From Amaranthus tricolor (Eukaryota > Streptophyta > Magnoliopsida > Caryophyllales > Amaranthaceae): a stretch of 64,000 nucleotides of DNA. The notes beneath the pieces are model-generated. The model had not been told where the DNA came from. It did no database searches and worked only from the letters and a program-made list of their open reading frames with translations. The stretch lies in NCBI RefSeq assembly GCF_026212465.1, contig NC_080059.1, positions 13,081,001 through 13,145,000 of the forward strand. Reading direction: 5' to 3'. Of the stretch, positions 31,801 to 42,899 are shown piece after piece; the stretch's first letter is position 1; every line of letters begins with the position of its first letter. The translations under genes were made by a program, and so were the position numbers.

Positions 31801-33621
31801 TTCAAATATCATGTTTCAGGGAAGACAGAATTCATACTTTTTATAGCCTTGTCCAAAATTAATCTTTGTTCTTAACGATGTAACATGACAACATTCCCGG
31901 GTGTATATATTTAAATTCAGACATAAAACAGACACAAGGTAATCACCTTATTGTTAGGCCGTGACAATTCGTCACATTATCGCCCCATGGGCCCACTCTT
32001 GTGGACACACCCACAGGGCACCCATGGGCTAGGGGCACAAACTCACGGATGATGAGCGTTTGACTTGCATACAACACATGATGAGTTTCACTCTTTCCCA
32101 AAACCATATGGTATTAGGAGATTCACCCATCATGTATTATATACATGTCTACAACCCACTTTTTTAGCAATGTGGAATCTTCCTCACATGTGAAGTATTT
32201 CTAATTACTACATCGCAGTTCAGATGATCAATATTGGCCTTTACAAGAGAAGTACAATAGCAAGCATTTCTTTTCAAACAATTTTGGACATTGACATACC
32301 TGTATGTAAAGGACATTATCCCGAGGATGAGCGTTGATAAGAAAGTCAGTAATCCACTTGAGATTATGTTGAGCAGGTTCAAGCTGATTCACAACAGCCA
32401 TTTGATCTCCATACTCAAGGATAGCCCAAGACAAGACAGTAGCAGTAAAAGCCATTGGGAACCCAAACTTCATGTGATCACCAGCATCATACAACCCTTT
32501 CGAGAGGTCCAGCTTTGCCTCACTTCCATCATCTAGAGCAGAATCACCCCTCCATGGTATTTTATTATCTTCCAGCTTACCAGCTGCAAGATCAAAGTAT
32601 TACCAACCTCTTTAAACTAAATCCAGAAACTCGACCCTTATAAAGAAGGGGCAGCCAGGAACACAAAGCGCCCCACAGAGTGTGGATCTGGGAAAGGGTC
32701 TACCCACAGATGTGTAATGAAAGCAAACCTTACCTTGCATTTCTGCAAGAGGCTGCATTACTAATGATTATTCGTTAGCAAATCAGTAACAAAAAGGATG
32801 AAGAAAAACTTCAACTAAGTTAGTATCTATGTCTTGTTATTGATTTGCAAAGCAATAACAACTATCAAATGGAGTTAATGAGAATAATTTCAATGGTAAC
32901 AAGTCACAAAATCATTTCTCAGTGACCTACTCACAATGCTTTAGACCACGAACATCAAAATCAGATTTTGGCCCACAATGAAACATTAATAATAATCAAT
33001 TATGAGTATTAACCACACAAGTTTTCCAAATAAAGAAATTAACTTGAGTACTGAAATTCTTATAGCTATTGCCTAGACATTTAATTTGCTACAAATAACA
33101 ATTGGAACATGAGAAATGGTTCTTGTCTCAGTTGGAGTAAGTACCGTCTTTCTGTGAGATCTCACATAGCCCTTCCTTCCCTCAGCCTAACTTATAATGA
33201 AAAAAACAATTGGAACATCAAATTTACTATAAATTACAGCTCCAATGCTCAAATGATAAACTCCAACCTACTAAATATACCCAATAATAAATGAAACGCA
33301 ATTCAAAAAAAAAGAAAATTGGACAATAAAACAGTGACACATTGCAAGTAAATTCTATACCCAATCAAATTAGAAGAGAAAAAAAGATGGTATCATAGAA
33401 AACTCACATTTTTGGACGTCGAAAAACTGCATAGCTAACTTAAGGGCATCAGAATACTTGGTGACAATGGCACCAGGTGGGCCAGGAACAGGTTCAGGTT
33501 TATCAGAATGGTGGAACTTTGATCTAAAAGCAATCACTAAACCAGCAACAATGGCTGCCAACACTATAATCACCAAAAACCAACCTAAACACCCTCCTTT
33601 TGAATTTTTCTCTTCCCCCAT
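28803..33621 (-). CDS. Membrane-anchored GH9 endo-1,4-beta-glucanase (endoglucanase 10/GH9B7-like)
   Basis: GH9 glucanases cut beta-1,4-glucans during cell-wall synthesis and remodelling. Six exons, read on the minus strand, join in frame to 526 aa: 33621-33408, 32583-32300, 31773-31339, 30458-30311, 29383-29217 and 29135-28803. Residues 11-32 (start CLGWFLVIIVLAAIVAG) form a single membrane anchor after a short basic N-terminus, predicting a type II protein with the catalytic domain outside the cytosol. PEPVPGPPGAI is the linker. The GH9 catalytic aspartates lie in LYDAGDHMKFGFP (D104, D107). The histidine signature is YPQFVHHRGASIP (near 443-445), and the acid is E499 in AEPTTYNGA. No carbohydrate-binding module follows. 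Length and order match the Arabidopsis endoglucanase 10 group rather than KORRIGAN1, whose cytosolic tail is longer. It appears intact. The substrate is inferred from the family. Confidence 0.95.
30690..30840. repeat. Possible dispersed repeat in endoglucanase intron 3
   Basis: TATCCGACACTTGGACACAT and CATCCGACATTAGTACCCGAG form the repeated CCGACA/GGACAC pattern seen in dispersed plant repeats. Only one copy is visible in the window, so the call is weak. Confidence 0.3.
31954..32140 (+). repeat. Unclassified dispersed repeat, copy A (endoglucanase intron 2)
   Basis: This block aligns with 61066-61240. Shared phrases in order are TAGGCCG, AATTCGTCACAT, CCATGG, GAGCGTT, GACTTGCA, TGATG, TTTC and AAAACCATATGGT, then TAGGA. 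It lies antisense to the endoglucanase. No terminal repeats, tRNA-like boxes or poly-A tail were recognised. Confidence 0.7.
32645..32765 (-). mobile_element. SINE fragment of the Au type, 5'-truncated
   Basis: Read on the minus strand, the block carries GCAGCCTCTTGCAGAAATGC, AAGGTAAGG, GGGTAGACCCTTTCCCAGA and GGCTGCCCCTTCTT. This order is the tRNA-unrelated body of the widespread plant Au SINE. The tRNA-like head with box A and box B is missing. It lies in endoglucanase intron 1, in the gene's own direction. Confidence 0.7.
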
Positions 33622-34076
33622 TTTTGAATCTTTCCTTGGGTTTTCAAAATTGGGGTAAAGAAAAAAATTTGTGATGAAATCGGATCTGGGTTAAGAAGAT
33701 TTAGGATTTATTGGGATGATGCTGTTATGCAGAATGCCATGTAATATTGATGGGTTTTGCAAAGTTTGGATGGAAATGTGGTTGTGTTTGAGTTTGTATC
33801 ACAATGGAGGGTGTAATTATGCGGGAAATGTGGGTGGATGAATAACAGCAATCCTAAATATGAAAGACAGATGCAAGCTTAGATCTGAGGGGAAAGATGC
33901 TAATTCAACAAATTAAGCAAGCGCCGACACATTCAAATTAGTTGGTTTTTTTTTTTTGGACGTATTGTTGGTTTCGAGTATTTATCACCCATTCACCCCT
34001 TGGTTGGTCTTGTCGGGCCCTACGACCCGTTTGATTGTCCTAGGAGTGTTTTTTATTGAAATATTTATAAATTGTA
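33622..34076. other. Upstream flank of the endoglucanase gene
   Basis: Probable 5' UTR and core promoter of the minus-strand endoglucanase. No sharp TATA box was identified. It is bounded on the left side of the cluster by the Mutator-like element at 34077. Confidence 0.45.
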
Positions 34077-34931
34077 GGAAAAATTGTTACAAACTATTTA
34101 GAAAAAGCTTATTTTTGTGAAAAAGTATCTAAAATAATTTTTTTGTTAAAAATTACCTAGAAAATCTAATTTTTTTGTCAAAGAATACCTTATAATAGAC
34201 TATTTTTTCGTTAGTATTTCACATTTAACAAAAAAATTAAAACTACCTAGATTATCACATGCCAATGCATCAAGCATTTTCAAAAGTCATTTTACCCAAT
34301 CTTCATCCACTGAACTATGCCATTATGTGAAAAAGTATCTAAAATAATTTTTTTTGTCAAAAACTACCTAGAAAATCTATTTTGTTTGTCAAAAAATTAT
34401 AAAAGAACCGTCCATTTTTCCGTTGGTATTTCAAATTTAACAAAAAAAAAATTAAAACTACCTAGATTATCATGTGCCAATGCATCAAGCATTTTCCAAA
34501 AGCTATTTTACCCAATTTTCATCCACTGAATTATGCCATTAGTTTAGGATTTTCAAAGCAGGCTTCTTTCTCTTCCTCAAACGCTGCTCATCATCCTCAA
34601 ATTGTTTGGAATGAAGAACATTTTAAAGCATAGATGAAGAAGGAGAAATTTCAAGCTTCAACACACCATTTTAATGGAGAAGACGAAGGAAGAAGATAAA
34701 GAAAGAGGGTAATTTCAAAACTAGGGTTCAATTGAGTGGAATGAAGTACATGTTGCTTCATATGTTTTAAGGGGTGCCTTTCCGAATCAGTCATCTGACT
34801 TGAACATGACAGAAAAAACAGTAAAAGGGATGAAATCTATTATAAGATACCCTAATTATTATCTAGAAATTGTTTTGAGTAGTATTTTCACAAAAGTACA
34901 GTTTTTCTAGGTAGTTTCTAACAATTTTCCC
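34077..34931. mobile_element. Mutator-like TIR element with 9-bp target duplication
   Basis: The left end GGAAAAATTGTTACAAACTA is mirrored at the right end (GGGAAAATTGTTAGAAACTA on the other strand), with similarity continuing for about 50 bases. Direct 9-mers flank it: TAAATTGTA at 34068-34076 and TAAATTTTA at 34932-34940. A 9-bp duplication is the hallmark of Mutator. The 855-bp interior encodes no transposase. It contains a tandem duplication of about 205 bp (34120-34545) in which ACTACCTAGATTATCA and CCAATGCATCAAGCATTTTC recur. Confidence 0.8.
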
Positions 34932-35375
34932 TAAATTTTACTCTAATTATTACTCCCTTCGTTCTTTTATGTTTTTCCACCTCACTATAACAGGTAGTTT
35001 CATAAGTTTTTCCACTTTGGAATACTTTTTATATTTGGAAAGTTTTATTCTCAATTTTAACACTTATAAACCCCCCTTTCCCCTTATTTTTACCCGGTTT
35101 TATCTTGGATTCTTAAATGTTTTGTTGGGCGAAGTGTTTGTCATCATGATCCCTGGTTATTTCTTTTCCTCCTCCTCCTTGTAGATGTTTATTTCTCTCT
35201 CCTCTAAAAACCTTTTCCATGGCTTTTAAAGCTCTCATCCCCCTGTTTCTTGTTCATTTTTAGTTCAATTTAATTGAATTAAAATACAGATCGGTTTATT
35301 CTCCACATTTTGAAGTTCATTTTGTTATTTTTGGCAAAGTTTGGGATTGCATGCCCCCTGTTTCGAGGCTCCTTT

Positions 35376-35760
35376 ATTCGTCATTGTTGGTTGTTGAAGC
35401 TTTATTTTTTTTTGAGAGTAATCTACAATCCCTTCGTATCTGTATGATGTTCAATGTGAATATGGAGAATTTTGTTCTTGTTACTTTCATGGTCGTTCAC
35501 ATTCATATTCAAATGAAAGGTGGTCCAAAAAGGATCTTGAGGCATATCACAAGTCCCTTGAGGATGATGCTACATCTACTTTTCATGAATCTCCATCTTC
35601 TTCTCCTTCTGTTGTGGAATAGTTGTATGACTCTCCATCTGAGTTAAATCCTTCAAGTTCACCAAATGTGAAAGAAGATCAAGTCAATTTGCTTGTCCCT
35701 GACACTCCTAAAGATTTTATTACTTTTAGGGCTAAAACAAACCCTAAAAAACATATCTGA
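35376..35760 (+). other. Coding-like stretch inside the mariner element
   Basis: One plus-strand frame, between a stop near 35422 and a TGA near 35760, reads YDVQCEYGEFCSCYFHGRSH, then WSKKDLEAYHKSLEDDA and ESPSSSPSVVE. A single TAG interrupts it near 35623, after which LYDSPSELNPSSSPNVKEDQ follows. There is no good start codon. A 46-bp direct repeat (TTTTAGGGCTAAAA, ACCCTAAAAAAC) lies at its end (35715-35810). It could be a captured host-gene piece or a second element-encoded frame. I do not recognise a family. Confidence 0.4.
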
Positions 35761-36519
35761 TGTTATTGCTTTTAGGGCTAAAATAAACCCTAAAAAACGT
35801 ATCTGATATTTGTACGTATGTTTTGGTTTTCGTTTTGATGTCTGCTGCTGATTTACAATGATCTTTTGTTTATGTTTTTTGAAGTGTGTTGATGTTTCGT
35901 ATATGCCCCTGGTTTATTTGGTGTTCTGAAATGTTGTTCTTGCTTGCTTCCATTGGTTATGTTGTTGTTCTGGAATTTGTTTATGTTGATTTTTGTATAC
36001 GCCCCTGTGATGTAAACTTTTATGAGGGTTTTTGACTTATAGTTTCTCAAAAAATAACTTTAATTACTTGGTTGAGTAGCATTTGTTAAACCTAAACACA
36101 TCAATTGATTTTTGTATTCATGTTTAGTTGCTTCATTTGGTGATGAACATTCTAAAATCTGAGAGGATTCATGACCTCTATGATGAATTAGGGGTTTTTT
36201 TTTCTGAAATAATATTAAATAATGAAGTTACTTAGCAAAAACATGAACTTTAATCATTGATATGGATTGTGGTTGACAAATTGTTGCTCCTAAGTTTTTA
36301 AAGTCACATTTTTAATGATGATCAAAACAAAAATAAAACTGAGGGGTTGTGGTTTTTATCATCATTGAGTTTCTTCAATTGCTTCATCATATGCTTGATG
36401 AATGATTTGTGAATTTTGGCAGCATCCTCATTCTCTGTTTGGGTTTGTTGCTGATTTCTTTTTAGGTTGAGAAAAGCAACAGCTTCTCTAACCAGTTGTG
36501 TTGAAATTCTAACTTGAAT

Positions 36520-37850
36520 CCTTAACCTTCCATTGTGTTCTTGTACTTTTTATTCCCAAAGAGTGGTTGTATGTAGTTATTACATCCCTTAACCTTTAGG
36601 ATCTCATTTAAATGGTGTTGTAATGAGATCCACACATTAGTTAAGATCTTTGGATGTAACTCTTCGAATGCATCTTCAACTGTTGTGATTAATTCTCTTA
36701 TGTTTTTGGGCATCTTTTTATGCATTATTGATTGTATGCTCCTAAAAAAACCCAAATCAAGAATGTTACAATCTAGACTGTTTGGAGGTTGTTGTGTGAG
36801 AATGAATGTTAAACCCCATTGCCTATTGTGTTGTTGCCAAATTAGATCATCATTTGTGATATAAACCCTTGCATTATCTTGTTGAATAAAAATAATAGAA
36901 GGACCTTAACTTGGCCATTTTCTTAGTATAGTTGGAATGAGTTGTTGTATAAGCATACTCCTATACACCTCTTGAGTTACTGACTTGGTTGGTTTAATCT
37001 CTATTGACCCCCTTGGTCGATTTTTTGAGTCTCTTTGTGTTGCCACCATATTGATGAAAGGAAAAATTCCAATTTTCCCATCAAACGTACATTGGCCATA
37101 TTGATTCCATCTGGGCCTTGCTACCGCACTTAAGAACATGGCCTTAGATATGAATTTTGATGACTTCCCTGCCCTATACGGGACCTTTTCTTTGTGTGCT
37201 AAATAAATCCTTTGCGTTTTCTTGGTTAAATAAAACCACTTCTCGTCGATGTGAATAAAATCATATATGGCTTTGTATATTGGGTGTCTTTGAATGGTGT
37301 CTTCTTGGATAAGGCTCCAAATCCACTCCACCCTTCTTATTTTGTTGGCATCGGTTAAAGCGGGGTGTAATGGATTTGAATGTGCTTTTATCTTGCCTCT
37401 TTTTATTAACCTCCAAACCGTTGACGGTGACAAGTCTAAACATGTTGCCGCATCTCTAATGCAAGTATGTTCGCCCATTGGTTTAGACTCAATTATGTTT
37501 GGTGTTACCACCACTCTTTTTCTTCCACAGTTTTGTACTTTGTTTCTACAACGTATGGCTTGTTTGCTTCTTTGGTTTGAATTGCTCGTTTCCATAAATT
37601 TTTGGTTTTATGATGATAACCCTATTTTTGAGCAATCCGTTTGAATGTACCATAAGGAAGTGAGTCACTAACTTTTAGTGACAACATTTCTTGGAAAATA
37701 AGATGTCTTAACTTGTTGCTGAGCCTTGGCTTATGATGATTTATTTGTTGTGCCTGCTGTTCTTCCATGTTCTTTGGTTCTTCTTCTAATTCTGAACTTG
37801 ACTCTGGATCGTATGCATTTGATCCAAAGTATCAAGCCCCCTGTTCCTCA
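36520..37850 (-). pseudogene. Mariner-like transposase, D39D type, broken
   Basis: Minus-strand translation gives a plant mariner transposase in pieces. The N-terminal part (RLSNKLRHLIFQEML, FKRIAQK, a stop, then NLWKRAIQTKE) lies at about 37780-37570 and ends in a frameshift. The main frame, starting near 37595, carries NCGRKRVVV, the HTH region DLSPSTVWRLIKRGKI, and the first catalytic Asp in IHIDEKWFYLTK. A TAA at 36904-36906 interrupts it just before FIQQDNARVYI (second Asp). LDCNILDLGFFRSIQSIMHK holds the third Asp. Exactly 39 residues separate the second and third aspartates, the spacing of plant mariner-like transposases. All three catalytic residues survive, so decay is recent, but at least two stops and one frameshift abolish function. 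Confidence 0.9.
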
Positions 37851-38592
37851 TCTTCATTCCCTAAAGCCATTAAAAGGCAATGATGCACTGAAGTTATGGA
37901 AATTATGGTTCAGCAGCTGTTATGCTACTATTTTGGTGTTTTGTTAATGCTTTTAGGGCTATTGTCACTGTTGCAGCAGTGTTGGAATGGTGGTGTTGGT
38001 GTTTAATACAATCACTGTTATGTTACTGTAACTGTTGCAGCAGTATTGGAACGGTGGTGTTGGTGTTTTGTTAATGCTGTTATGGTACTGTGACTATTTT
38101 GGAGTTTTGAATGTTGTGAGGCTGCTTTGTTATGGTGCAGCATACTCTGAAACAGAATTTGAAAGGTTTTTTTTTTTTTTTTTCACATTACCCATGTAAT
38201 CTATGATTAGCAACCTTTAATTTGTTAATTCATGTACTCTTAAATTGCCCAATGTAATTGAAATAATCTAGGTAATTAGGTTGATGTAAATTTTGTTTTT
38301 GGTTTTTTCCCTCCTTTTTTTAGAATACCCTCCAAAATTTTTCTAATTTGGAAAGTTTAGTGGGTTTGTTGCTCGATCCATCTTGTAAGGTTCTCTCTCA
38401 TACACTTTATATGCAATCATTTTTTTTAAGTTTATGTTTTGTTTAATTTTAATTTTCTTTCTCATACTTTCAATACAATCATTACTTTCCACTACTATCT
38501 AATTAAAATAATACCAATTATAATAAAAGATTATATTTTTCTTAATATGTGTGAAAAATCCAAAGTGGACAAAAATAAAAGAATAGAGAGAG

Positions 38593-39529
38593 TATTAAAG
38601 GAAAATTTTTACTACCAATTTTCTTAATCTCACTATGAACTTTTTAAATATTTTTATTTATTTTTACAAAACTTATCGAATTCATAGATTCATCAAATAA
38701 TTGATAATTAATATCAATGTAATTATATTCATTCACCAAGGCTAATTTTGTTTCACACAATTTGCCAAATTTATACATTTAAAAACTTACATTTTAAAGA
38801 TTTTTTTTTTCTAAAAGATGAAAAAATCTAAAGCAGTTTTGGAAAATAATAACATAAAACCTTAGAGTCATTTTCTAACTTAATCGAGCTAAATTACATT
38901 TCTTACGGTTGTTATCACTAATAGATTTCATTTCCCACGGCTCATGGTCGGACTCGATTCCATCTCTTATAGTTGATGATCAGGTTCGTTTACCCAAAAA
39001 AGAGGTCCAATTCAATTCTTCTCGGGTGATTGATTGACTCGATTCAAATTCAATTTGGTCTAATTTCAATTATGGGTAGTCTCCAATGGGTGCACTTCAG
39101 TTGGTAGATTGAAATTGGTTTGATTCAATCTGGGTAATTATAAAATTTTTTAGTTTGTTATTAGATTCAATTGGTTTTCAAGTCGGAACAATTTCGATTT
39201 TCATAGTCTTTAACTCGGTTTGACCATGGTCCAAAGTTCAAGCGAGTTGTTTGAGTTGGGCTGCCTAGTTTGAACACCTCTATTAAAAGCCAACAAAAAT
39301 GGCCAATATACTTATTAAATAAATAAGTCAATTAAAAAGTCAATAATCAACAACTATTTGCCAATCATTCCATCGAAATTTTGATTGATTGTGCAATTAC
39401 AAATTAATCGATTCATTTAAATTAAAAATTAAAATTAAAAATTAAAAATTAAAATTATTACATAGATAATCGATTAATTGTGCAATTACAAGTAAGAATA
39501 AATATGTCAAAAAACTAGGGATAATCCTA
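38593..39529. other. Intergenic with a hAT-like terminus at 39270-39282
   Basis: AT-rich DNA. From about 38880 TCGG/GGGT motifs recur, and the stretch ends TAGTTTGAACACCTCTA at 39282. TGAACACCTCTA is the exact reverse complement of the left terminus of the hAT element at 56855. A partner terminus was not found, so this is probably a truncated relative. A short AAAATTAAAATT tandem run lies near 39420-39456. Confidence 0.5.
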
Positions 39530-39930
39530 TGTGAACGGAGGAAAACCAAAATCCCTTTTCACCTTCTTCCATTACATGTTCATATTCCAGAAGAACCCTA
39601 ACCCAACCAAACCCTTGTCCACCGCTGCCACCTCCATCCGAACCACATCTCGGTACACTAACCAGCCAGCAGCTACCGCACGCCAGTCCAGCCCATCTGA
39701 AGCCAGAAGGAGCCAGGAAGCTCCTGCCCGCAGAGCCTAGGCCGTCCACCTCCAACCAAGGCCCAGTGTTCACCCGCTAGTCGCAAAGCCTCCCAAGCTC
39801 CGCCCTACTGCATCTGCCGCCAGTTGCGTCCGCCAGCTGCCAAAATAATACGCAACATCAACCCAACTGCATTCGTGTCAACAACCTCGTGTGCCGCCCA
39901 TTTTGTTTCTTCCCATTTTGAGGTATACCT
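39530..39930. other. GC-rich island of unknown nature
   Basis: These 400 bases are far richer in C and G than anything around them, with CCCTAACCC, CCACCGCTGCCACC and GCCTCCCAAGC stretches on the plus strand. Open frames exist on both strands (39531-39740 plus, 39507-39773 minus), but neither has a recognisable domain. It may be the leader of a transposon or a fragment of a captured gene exon. Confidence 0.5.
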
Positions 39931-41579
39931 GTCGTTATGAATTCAAGTGTTGGATTTCTTATGGTATTATCGAATATCAAATTCTTGTTGAGGTTTCTTT
40001 GAATCTTTGAAATTGATGATGAAATGTATACATATGGAAGGGGGAGGGGAAGAATGGCTATATGCTTTTGTATTCGCAAATGATGTTTTTTATACACTTT
40101 CGGAGCTGAGTACTCGAAATACTCACATATCAGTTTAGTTAATACAATATCAGTATACATTTCTGTTTCACTATGAAAAGATTGCTCTAACAATCATAAG
40201 TAACTATATTCTATAAAAGTTGAATGAAGTATACATCTTCCATCCTTTTCATTTAGCATCATTTTCCATTTTGGATTGCCCCTTTCATTTTGGTATCATT
40301 TGTATTTTTGGACAAGCTCCCACCACATTTTTAATTCCATCCGTATATTGTCACTCTAAACTTTACAAGAGTACAAACAAGGCTATCTTACTGTACTAGA
40401 CTCTGAATCTCAGCACTTTATAAGATCAGTGTTTTGGTGATAAAAACGTATGAAAACTTTTTCTTGTTTGAGTATGAAGCTTTTAGAGCTTTGCTGTGTC
40501 AGGTTGGTGTCTTGTTCTTTGACGATCAACACTTTATTATATACTTCGCACTTCAATTGAATTTAACTTAAACGTTCAAATTTTCCAACAACCATATTTT
40601 AAGGCTTCATAAGTTTTGAGATTCAAGTCACCCGAGTCGTCAGCATGATGGTTATGCGACCATTTATATATTTTGAAAGTTTCTTCTAAAATCTTCTATA
40701 TGTTTTGTTACTTATTCAAATTTGAACACAATATAAAATATATCTTCCAAAAAGTGTGGGTTAGTTTGAATATGATAACAAGTAAGTCAAAACTTCTTTC
40801 TTATATTTTAGGATTTAGACGTTTTATCTTAGACTTAATATACATAAAATCTTCAAGATATTAGTTAGACAAATATATAAAATGTATATTAACATGTAAA
40901 ACAATCTAGAACAATATAAAACAATATTAATTGATGTTAGATCACTCTTACTTCGTTAGTAGTTTTTTCATTCATCATCAGGGTCCTAATATTCTCTCCC
41001 GTGATGAAAGACAATCAATATCATCAATTAGTTTCCTACAAAATAATTGACAGTATGCGTAAACAGATAAACAAAGTATTCTAATGCATAGTATGCAATG
41101 CAACCCGATTTATTAATTAAAAAATAGGTCTCATCTCATTTAGATTAAACTAAGTTAATCTAGGTATTTTTCTCCCATTGGATTTCATCAACTATGAGTG
41201 AAAGAGATTTTGGAAAAAGAACTTAAAATTAGTGTTTACAACCATATCAAATTAAGTCTTAAAAACCAAAATAGTTTTTTTATGAAACAAACATCCAACA
41301 ATCACAAGGTAGCTTTAGGGGTCTTAATAAGGTCTTCAATTGATTGAGCATCTTAGTCTCAAGATCTTTGCTAGCACATCTTCCCCTTCTTGTGCTTCTG
41401 GTCCTTTGACAATTTCAGCTACAATTGCATCATTTTTCTTATTCATCGTACATACCTCTTTTTTCAGCAATTCAACAACCGTATGCATATGATCTAGCTT
41501 TTTCATAATTTCTTTATTGTTCACACCTAGAAAATTCTTAATAGCAGCAAACTCTATAGAGAACAAGTTTAATTTTGAT

Positions 41580-42045
41580 TAGTACTAATAAACATGTAAG
41601 CATTATCGTCTCTTAGGTGTCTTAAGCTCCCGAGTTTGGTTTCATCCATACTAGTTTTGAGACATTTTAAGGTAGGCTTGAGTACGTGGTCAGTACTAAA
41701 CATGTAAACATTTTCGTGTCTAGGAGCCTTGAGCACCGTATTTTTAGAAATGACTTGTTCAATAACAAATTCAAACTTCTTTGATTATACTTTATTACCT
41801 TTGTTACATAGCTATGATATACTCAATAAGTCGTATTTTAAGCTACTTCCTAAATATACGTCATCAATGGAGTTGAGTGAATCATTGCTAATCATTCTAA
41901 CACCTTTGATGTCACATTTACTTTTATCTCCTAGAGTAATAGTTGCAACAGATTGTTTCTTGAGATCATAATATAATGAGGCTTTTCCACTTGTGTGTCT
42001 AGAACAACCTCTATCAAGTATCCATCAATTCTCCTTTTTCTCATG
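41580..42045 (-). pseudogene. Copia protease/pre-integrase remnant
   Basis: Minus-strand frames read LDRGCSRH (protease LDSGCSRHMTG block with the catalytic DSG changed to DRG), SGKASLYYDLKKQSVATITL, GDKSKCDIKGVRMISNDS and NSIDDVYLGSSLKYDLLSIS. Then KAPRHENVYMF resembles the gag-pre-integrase region. Stops and frameshifts are present, and nothing of integrase follows before the 3' LTR. Confidence 0.8.
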
Positions 42046-42486
42046 CAAAAACCACTAATTAAACCTTTTGGCAAGATACTTTAGCAAATTTGTGTTCATA
42101 ATTAAGATGTAACATATTAGGAGGTCTCGTCCCTATAGGGACCCAATCTAGCTTTATCTTCTCTTTCAACATAAGATAAGTGCTTCTAATGGTATGCTGA
42201 TCCTTTATTTTGTAAGGATATGTCATTTGTTTAGACCATGCTTATCGCAATAAAGGCACGTAGGACTTATTTTGGTTTTGTTTCATTTGACAAAAATAGT
42301 CTTGTTATGAGTCTTAAGGAAGTTTCGATTATATCCTATTCTAGTTTTGTCTCTATTAGACTCTTTGAGCACCGTTCATCTTTTCAAGTATTTCTTCCGC
42401 ATGTGTGATCTTTTAAGTGTCCTTTTTTTAAGTTACTACGTGTATGAACCAAAGTTGATTCTCATCATAAAACTTGTCACGTTGAT

Positions 42487-42617
42487 TGTTAATTGAAATT
42501 AAATTGTGTTTTAAAAAAGTGTTTTTAGTGGTAAGGGTTCTGATGCTTTGATAGTTAATTGAAATTAATTTGAGTTTTAAGAAAGTGTTTTTAGTGGTAA
42601 GGGTTCTGATGCCACTG
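42487..42617. repeat. Tandem duplication, about 65-bp unit
   Basis: Two adjacent copies share GTTAATTGAAATTAA and AGTGTTTTTAGTGGTAAGGG, then TTCTGATGC. It lies inside the Copia remnant, after gag. Confidence 0.85.
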
Positions 42618-42899
42618 ATTTGATTTACAGCGTGGGTCTTGACCTTTCCATTTTAACTTTTAAAACTTTTAACATGATGATCTACATTATTTTAAGTATC
42701 CTTTAAGGCTTCCAATTGTATCAACATATTAGTATTTTGATTTGATTTGTTCTTCTAGTTTAGAGTTAAGGAAGTTAACCTCAAGAACTAGTTAATTCTC
42801 ATTCAAGTTCCTATACCTAAGATTTGCGCAAGAGTCTTTTTGGGACCTGAAATTAAATGTTGAATCATTACTTCAACTGGGAGCTTTGATTTCTTGTCA

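Larger units (their letters stand above)
34953..38592 (-). mobile_element. Mariner-like (Vulmar-type) element, near complete
   Basis: The left terminus CTCCCTTCGTTCTTTTATG pairs with the right terminus, which reads CTCTCTCTATTCTTTTATT on the other strand; TCCACTTTGGA follows in both arms. TA flanks both ends (34951-34952 and 38593-38594). The 3640-bp length is typical of plant mariner elements. The transposase (36520-37850) is on the minus strand and broken. The termini resemble those of the Stowaway-like MITEs at 5635, 13651, 28144 and 48259, which such a transposase could once have moved. The element sits 21 bases from the Mutator-like element. Confidence 0.9.

Noticed and set aside
39507..39773. 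Minus-strand Gly/Trp-rich 88-aa open frame
   Set aside because: It mirrors the GC-rich island and has no domain; the plus strand is open as well, so coding cannot be argued.
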